A stretch of 64,000 nt of DNA from Paraphysomonas bandaiensis (taxonomy: Eukaryota; Chrysophyceae), in contig CBFFRP010000146.1 in the NCBI GenBank assembly GCA_965644295.1, positions 124,001 through 188,000 of the forward strand, in the 5' to 3' direction. The notes below the pieces were generated by a model that saw only the letters and a list, made by a program, of their open reading frames with translations, searched no databases and was not told where the DNA came from. Shown piece by piece: positions 57,193 through 64,000 of the stretch. Made by a program: the position numbers and the translations under genes. Every line of letters starts with the position of its first letter. The first letter of the stretch is position 1.

Positions 57193-58461
57193 ATGAAGCC
57201 CCTCTCGTCATCCATATCGTTGCTCATCGTCTCGTTCTTCTTACAATGGCTTCAGCTGTGGGCTTCTTGTTCTGAGGATTTGTCAAATGTATACTATATA
57301 CCTGTGTATGATATGGGTTCATCTGCACCAACAATGTACGTCAACAGTTTTGGCTGTCAATGTGACGGATGGGGTGGTGATGTTGTTTCCCAGAGCTGGA
57401 GAATTGACTTTAGACATAGAAACTGCACATGTTCAATAACTTATGATTCAAAGTCTTTTGATCTAGTACATATTGACGTGTTAATGAATACTATGAATCA
57501 TATATCTGGCAATTATCATGACCTCGAAGTAAAATTATATCATGAAGATAGAATGGCAAATGTTCTGGAAGTCATTGTTCCACTGGTTATCGATGTCAGC
57601 ATTTACGATAGCGAAGACTGGTTGAAATATGTAGCATTGCTCGGCACCAATAACTTCACCAACGTACGTACCTTTCATCCTTACGACGACATGGTTCCTG
57701 ACTACACAGACTATGCGACGTTTCTTGTCTCGTCCCCCATTTGTAACACCACAATACGTCGAATCGTGATGCTGGATAATGTTCTTGTCGGATTGCAATT
57801 CTATGTATCTATCCGGCATATAGTGTACAACTCAACACTAGCAGGCTCCATAATTCCTTCAAATAGTAACGATATCATTAATCTAAATGCTTCAGAGGTG
57901 AGTCTCTATCGTTACATTTCTCAGCAGGATGAAATTTTGAAGCCGAAGCCAAGGCCAAATGCTGGTCCTAACAGCGTGAGTAACGACACAATGATTTTGG
58001 TCGGTGGTATTACGGCTGCGCTTGCTGTTTTATCTGCTGCAATTCTCTTTGTAAAATGGAAGAATCGCCAGTATAAAACGATTGATACTTCAGTTAATGT
58101 TGCGTACGCATTTCCCAGTCTGGATGCTACATCCCACTGTAAAATTAATACAGGAATTCCCAAAGAACAGGAAGATGTTGAGTTGGTACTTCAAGATATT
58201 GTTTCATACGATATCAATGAACAAAATAACGACATGGACCGGTTTACACCTTTTCTTGACAAGTCAATAACAGCTTCGGACAGCTGTATTCCCCCATATT
58301 TCACTCTGGCAGCTCAGTATTGCGAAAGTGAAGATTACACTTATGAAACATGTGAGCATTGCGAAGATAAATTGGTAACAGATGAAGATAGTAGCGACGA
58401 AGAGTTTAACGAGATTAGCTTTTTCACTCCACAAAAGCATTCGTATGATAACTTCTTGTGA
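57193..58461 (+). CDS. Single-pass membrane protein with a catalytically dead alpha-carbonic-anhydrase-like ectodomain, 422 aa
   Basis: A single-exon frame of 422 codons. A signal peptide (ISLLIVSFFLQWLQLWASC) is followed by an ectodomain of about 240 residues. Residues 89-119 (FDLVHIDVL, NHISGNYHDLEVKLYHED) align without gaps to the alpha-carbonic anhydrase core (LLQFHWH, SEHTVxGKxYxxELHLVH). At the three zinc-histidine positions lie Asp95, Leu97 and Lys114, so zinc binding and CO2 hydration are not expected. SSPICNTTIRRIVML (about 179) fits the later SLTTPPCTExVxWIVL motif. Several N-glycosylation sequons are present. One membrane helix (MILVGGITAALAVLSAAILF, about 271-292) leads to an acidic cytosolic tail of about 130 residues with EDSSDEEF. 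A receptor- or adhesion-like role is possible, as in carbonic-anhydrase-related domains of animal receptor phosphatases, but inferred. Confidence 0.7.
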   Translation: MKPLSSSISLLIVSFFLQWLQLWASCSEDLSNVYYIPVYDMGSSAPTMYVNSFGCQCDGWGGDVVSQSWRIDFRHRNCTCSITYDSKSFDLVHIDVLMNTMNHISGNYHDLEVKLYHEDRMANVLEVIVPLVIDVSIYDSEDWLKYVALLGTNNFTNVRTFHPYDDMVPDYTDYATFLVSSPICNTTIRRIVMLDNVLVGLQFYVSIRHIVYNSTLAGSIIPSNSNDIINLNASEVSLYRYISQQDEILKPKPRPNAGPNSVSNDTMILVGGITAALAVLSAAILFVKWKNRQYKTIDTSVNVAYAFPSLDATSHCKINTGIPKEQEDVELVLQDIVSYDINEQNNDMDRFTPFLDKSITASDSCIPPYFTLAAQYCESEDYTYETCEHCEDKLVTDEDSSDEEFNEISFFTPQKHSYDNFL

Positions 58462-59312
58462 TATTTTGTATCACTACGAGCAATGCCATGTTTCTGTAAG
58501 GTTGTTTAGTATCAGTACTTCTCAGTACTTTTCACATGGAAAGCATTCAATACTATGAAGTTAGTGCATTAGGAAATCACAACGCAAATATTTAATCATT
58601 TGAACTCAGCTGAAGATATTATGTAGATCACGAAAATAATATTATGGTTACAGTGTTTGTTGTAAGATTTCCATCTATCATTGCATATCTTTTAAATACT
58701 ATAATTTGCTGTAATAGTGTTAAATCATAATATTACTACTGCCAATATATTTGAAGTAAGAACTAGATATTTCGAGTGGTCTCGAGAACTATACTTCAAT
58801 AAGATAGCACCTCCTATGTACATACAACATACAAATGTAAATACCAACGGAACTATCAGGGAAAGAAAATTCCATGTATAAAAAAATATGCTCAGTGCGA
58901 GATTCTTTTACGCTCTATTGCGATGGAAATAACTGTACTTTATATAGTCGCTTATTTTGACTTCACCACCGGAGAAATGGTGTAGCCAAGCAAGCATGTT
59001 GTCCTTTGTAGCCGCCCAAGCGTATAATGCAAAATAAACTCGTAGCAGGTAGTGATTTATCTTCAGCCTAACCTCCACAGGAGACCCTAATTGGGTGCAC
59101 CGCTGTTGAGAAGATAACATCGATATGAAGAGCCACATGAATATCTGCATAGTACTTGAATAGCATAATACTAGGGTGTCTTTTCCTCACTCAAAAAGCC
59201 CATGAAATTATCTCCTAGGTAAAACAATCGCTAGGAACTCCTACTAGTCAATTTCAAGCTTAAATTCTGTCTATAATCATACACATTCTTAGAGATCTAG
59301 AACACAGAGCGA
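58462..59312. other. Intergenic DNA before the satellite
   Basis: No gene is recognised. A minus-strand frame at 59150-58908 (KDNMLAWLHHFSGGEVKISD) has somewhat protein-like composition and higher GC than its flanks; it could be a fragment of an element, but I cannot place it. Confidence 0.4.
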
Positions 59313-61579
59313 TCCATATCCATATCCACCATATCCACCATATCCACACACATATCCACACACATATCTACCATATCCACACACATATCCACACACATAT
59401 CCACCATATCCACACACATATCCACACACATATCCACCATATCCACCATATCCACACACATATCCACCATATCCACACACATATCCACACACATATCCAC
59501 CATATCCACACACATATCCACACACATATCCACCATATCCACACACATATCCACACACATATCCACCATATCCACCATATCCACACACATATCCACCATA
59601 TCCACACACATATCCACACACATATCCACCATATCCACCATATCCACACACATATCCACCATATCCACACACATATCCACACACATATCCACCATATCCA
59701 CCATATCCACACACATATCCACCATATCCACACACATATCCACACACATATCCACCATATCCACCATATCCACACACATATCCACCATATCCACCATATC
59801 CACACACATATCCACCATATCCACACACATATCCACACACATATCCACCATATCCACACACATATCCACCATATCCACACACATATCCACACACATATCC
59901 ACCATATCCACACACATATCCACACACATATCCACCATATCCACCATATCCACACACATATCCACACAGTACACCATATCCACCATATCCACACACATAT
60001 CCACCATATCCACACACATATCCACACACATATCCACCATATCCACACACATATCCACACACATATCCACCATATCCACCATATCCACACACATATCCAC
60101 CATATCCACACACATATCCACCATATCCACCATATCCACACACATATCCACACACATATCCACCATATCCACCATATCCACACACATATCCACCATATCC
60201 ACACACATATCCACACACATATCCACACACATATCCACACACATATCCACCATATCCACCATATCCACACACATATCCACCATATCCACACACATATCCA
60301 CCATATCCACCATATCCACACACATATCCACACACATATCCACCATATCCACCATATCCACACACATATCCACCATATCCACACACATATCCACACACAT
60401 ATCCACCATATCCACCATATCCACACACATATCCACCATATCCACACACATATCCACACACATATCCACCATATCCACCATATCCACACACATATCCACC
60501 ATATCCACACACATATCCACACACATATCCACCATATCCACCATATCCACACACATATCCACCATATCCACACACATATCCACACACATATCCACCATAT
60601 CCACCATATCCACACACATATCCACCATATCCACACACATATCCACACACATATCCACCATATCCACACACATATCCACACACATATCCACCATATCCAC
60701 CATATCCACACACATATCCACCATATCCACACACATATCCACACACATATCCACCATATCCACCATATCCACACACATATCCACCATATCCACACACATA
60801 TCCACCATATCCACACACATATCCACCATATCCACCATATCCACACACATATCCACCATATCCACACACATATCCACACACATATCCACCATATCCACCA
60901 TATCCACACACATATCCACCATATCCACACACATATCCACACACATATCCACCATATCCACCATATCCACACACATATCCACCATATCCACACACATATC
61001 CACACACATATCCACCATATCCACCATATCCACACACATATCCACCATATCCACACACATATCCACACACATATCCACCATATCCACACACATATCCACA
61101 CACATATCCACCATATCCACCATATCCACACACATATCCACCATATCCACACACATATCCACACACATATCCACCATATCCACCATATCCACACACATAT
61201 CCACCATATCCACACACATATCCACCATATCCACACACATATCCACACACATATCCACCATATCCACCATATCCACACACATATCCACCATATCCACACA
61301 CATATCCACACACATATCCACACACATATCTACCATATCCACACACATATCCACACACATATCCACCATATCCACACACATATCCACACACATATCCACC
61401 ATATCCACCATATCCACACACATATCCACCATATCCACACACATATCCACACACATATCCACCATATCCACCATATCCACACACATATCCACCATATCCA
61501 CACACATATCCACACACATATCCACCATATCCACCATATCCACACACATATCCACCATATCCACACACATATCCACACA
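59313..61579. repeat. Satellite of 12-bp and 9-bp units with 63-bp higher-order pattern
   Basis: The array uses two units, A = ATATCCACACAC (12 bp) and B = ATATCCACC (9 bp). In long stretches they follow the order A A B B A B, a 63-bp higher-order repeat (for example about 60320-60660). A rare variant CACACAGTACACC interrupts it (for example 59966). Because all units are multiples of 3, all minus-strand frames stay open for hundreds of codons, creating spurious Gly/Tyr/Cys-, Met/Val/Asp- or Trp/Ile-rich proteins. Confidence 0.97.
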
Positions 61580-61769
61580 GTAGTGAATGTCTGATTATTT
61601 AGCAATAGGCGTTGAGACCTTGCATCAATTAGTGGCTAGAAGAATGCTAGTCATACTAGTTAGACCACTACCCGTAACTAATCAATACAAACTCTTTTAT
61701 CCTACTATTTAACGCTACGAAAGCTGCTTGTGCGTCGCCGCAAGCACCAAGGTGCAACCACTTCCGTTC
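61580..61769 (-). mobile_element. LINE 3' end inserted in the satellite
   Basis: A 190-bp non-satellite piece. It carries, in the same order as the LINE 3' end at 25640-25830, TTTAGCAATAGGCGTT, CTAGTTAGACC, TCCTACTATTTA and AAAGCTGCTTGTGCGTCGCC and ends GCAACCACTTCCGTTC. The minus strand encodes the LINE C-terminus GCTLVLAATHKQL. It is therefore a severely 5'-truncated copy. ACATATCCACACA stands at both junctions, compatible with a target duplication, though the array makes this uninformative. Confidence 0.85.
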
Positions 61770-63981
61770 ACATATCCACACACATATCCACCATATCCAC
61801 CATATCCACACACATATCCACCATATCCACACACATATCCACACACATATCCACCATATCCACACACATATCCACACACATATCCACACAGTACACCATA
61901 TCCACACACATATCCACACACATATCCACCATATCCACACACATATCCACACACATATCCACCATATCCACACACATATCCACACACATATCCACCATAT
62001 CCACACACATATCCACACACATATCCACCATATCCACCATATCCACACACATATCCACCATATCCACACACATATCCACACACATATCCACCATATCCAC
62101 CATATCCACACACATATCCACCATATCCACACACATATCCACACACATATCCACCATATCCACACACATATCCACACACATATCCACCATATCCACCATA
62201 TCCACACACATATCCACCATATCCACACACATATCCACACAGTACACCATATCCACCATATCCACACACATATCCACCATATCCACACACATATCCACAC
62301 ACATATCCACCATATCCACACACATATCCACACACATATCCACCATATCCACACACATATCCACACACATATCCACCATATCCACACACATATCCACCAT
62401 ATCCACCATATCCACACACATATCCACACACATATCCACCATATCCACCATATCCACACACATATCCACCATATCCACACACATATCCACACACATATCC
62501 ACCATATCCACCATATCCACACACATATCCACCATATCCACACACATATCCACACACATATCCACCATATCCACCATATCCACACACATATCCACCATAT
62601 CCACACACATATCCACACACATATCCACCATATCCACCATATCCACACACATATCCACCATATCCACACACATATCCACACACATATCCACCATATCCAC
62701 CATATCCACACACATATCCACCATATCCACACACATATCCACACACATATCCACCATATCCACACACATATCCACACACATATCCACCATATCCACCATA
62801 TCCACACACATATCCACCATATCCACACACATATCCACACACATATCCACCATATCCACCATATCCACACACATATCCACCATATCCACACACATATCCA
62901 CACACATATCCACCATATCCACACACATATCCACACAGTACACCATATCCACCATATCCACACACATATCCACCATATCCACACACATATCCACACACAT
63001 ATTCACCATATCCACCATATCCACACACATATCCACCATATCCACACACATATCCACACACATATCCACCATATCCACCATATCCACACACATATCCACC
63101 ATATCCACACACATATCCACACACATATCCACCATATCCACACACATATCCACACAGTACACCATATCCACCATATCCACACACATATCCACCATATCCA
63201 CACACATATCCACACACATATCCACCATATCCACACACATATCCACACACATATCCACCATATCCACCATATCCACACACATATCCACACAGTACACCAT
63301 ATCCACCATATCCACACACATATCCACCATATCCACACACATATCCACACACATATCCACCATATCCACACACATATCCACACACATATCCACCATATCC
63401 ACCATATCCACACACATATCCACCATATCCACACACATATCCACCATATCCACCATATCCACACACATATCCACACACATATCCACCATATCCACCATAT
63501 CCACACACATATCCACCATATCCACACACATATCCACACACATATCCACCATATCCACACACATATCCACACACATATCCACCATATCCACACACATATC
63601 CACCATATCCACACACATATCCACCATATCCACACACATATCCACACACATATCCACCATATCCACACACATATCCACACACATATCCACCATATCCACC
63701 ATATCCACACACATATCCACCATATCCACCATATCCACACACATATCCACCATATCCACACACATATCCACACACATATCCACCATATCCACACACATAT
63801 CCACACACATATCCACCATATCCACCATATCCACACACATATCCACCATATCCACACACATATCCACACAGTACACCATATCCACCATATCCACACACAT
63901 ATCCACACACATATCCACCATATCCACACACATATCCACACACATATCCACCATATCCACACACATATCCACACAGTACAC
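61770..63981. repeat. Continuation of the 12/9-bp satellite
   Basis: The same A/B units resume, with more frequent CACACAGTACACC variants (61885, 62238, 62934, 63154, 63289, 63867) than in the left block. The array ends about 20 bases before the end of the window, where unique sequence (CATACCGTCGAATACT) begins. Confidence 0.96.
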
Positions 63982-64000
63982 CAGCATACCGTCGAATACT

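Noticed and set aside
59289-61576. Minus-strand frames of about 750 codons rich in Gly-Tyr-Cys, Met-Val-Asp or Trp-Ile
   Set aside because: All satellite units are 12 or 9 bp, so every frame stays open; three overlapping frames cannot all be genes and no splice or start context exists.
61715-63987. Similar long frames in the right satellite block, one ending in the peptide GCTLVLAATHKQLS
   Set aside because: The end belongs to the LINE tail; the fusion is a chance reading through the insertion.

Overview
The window reads as nuclear DNA of a unicellular eukaryote. Protein-coding genes have many very short GT-AG introns (mostly 36-65 nt), several microexons (8, 13, 17 and 29 nt), no operons, AT-rich intergenic DNA, and large minisatellite and satellite arrays invaded by retrotransposons. 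TAA, TAG and TGA all end recognisable proteins, so the standard code fits. The gene set (CRT-like transporter, R2R3-MYB, lone receiver domain, NlpC/P60-TTL fusion, four-repeat cyclic-nucleotide-gated K+ channel) points to a free-living or parasitic protist. A stramenopile-like lineage is my weak guess; the sequence does not settle it.

Layout. 0-6 kb: an orphan Ser-rich single-exon gene, then gene-poor DNA. 6.0-6.9 kb: a two-RRM protein. 7-15.5 kb: repeat-dominated accessory DNA. It holds element relics, a gene fragment with a tandemly duplicated exon, 553-bp and 233-bp tandem repeats, a roughly 23-bp minisatellite split by a LINE fragment, and a Ty1/copia-like relic. 15.6-25 kb: TTL-family ligase with NlpC/P60 domain (-), NIPP1-like FHA protein (+), PX-TM protein (-), CRT-like transporter (+), small secreted Cys-rich protein (-). 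25.6-27.9 kb: a 5'-truncated LINE with RNase H. 28.5-36.2 kb: one 13-exon gene for a 2366-residue channel with four fused S1-S6/pore/CNBD repeats (pseudotetrameric, CNGK type) plus a C2-like region. 37-39.2 kb: MYB factor. 40.9-42.9 kb: serine carboxypeptidase with an apparent frameshift. 43-45.8 kb: Tc1/mariner relic and a hAT-like element with perfect TIRs and 8-bp target duplication. 46.1-49.1 kb: TM9SF/nonaspanin with a minisatellite in one intron. 50.6-58.5 kb: receiver protein, ribosomal protein eL42, TDP2-like phosphodiesterase, PP2A activator PTPA, and a single-pass carbonic-anhydrase-like membrane protein that lacks all three zinc histidines. 59.3-64 kb: satellite of 12- and 9-bp units in a 63-bp higher-order pattern, interrupted by a LINE 3' end.

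The genes do not form a pathway. Themes are signalling and phosphatase control (NIPP1 and PTPA both regulate PPP-family phosphatases; receiver; cyclic-nucleotide channel), endomembrane function (TM9SF, CRT-like, PX-TM, carboxypeptidase) and housekeeping (eL42, TDP2, TTL). The most notable object is the four-repeat channel, whose exon phases join without conflict from 36173 down to 28479. All gene models and homology calls are by eye; no search was run.
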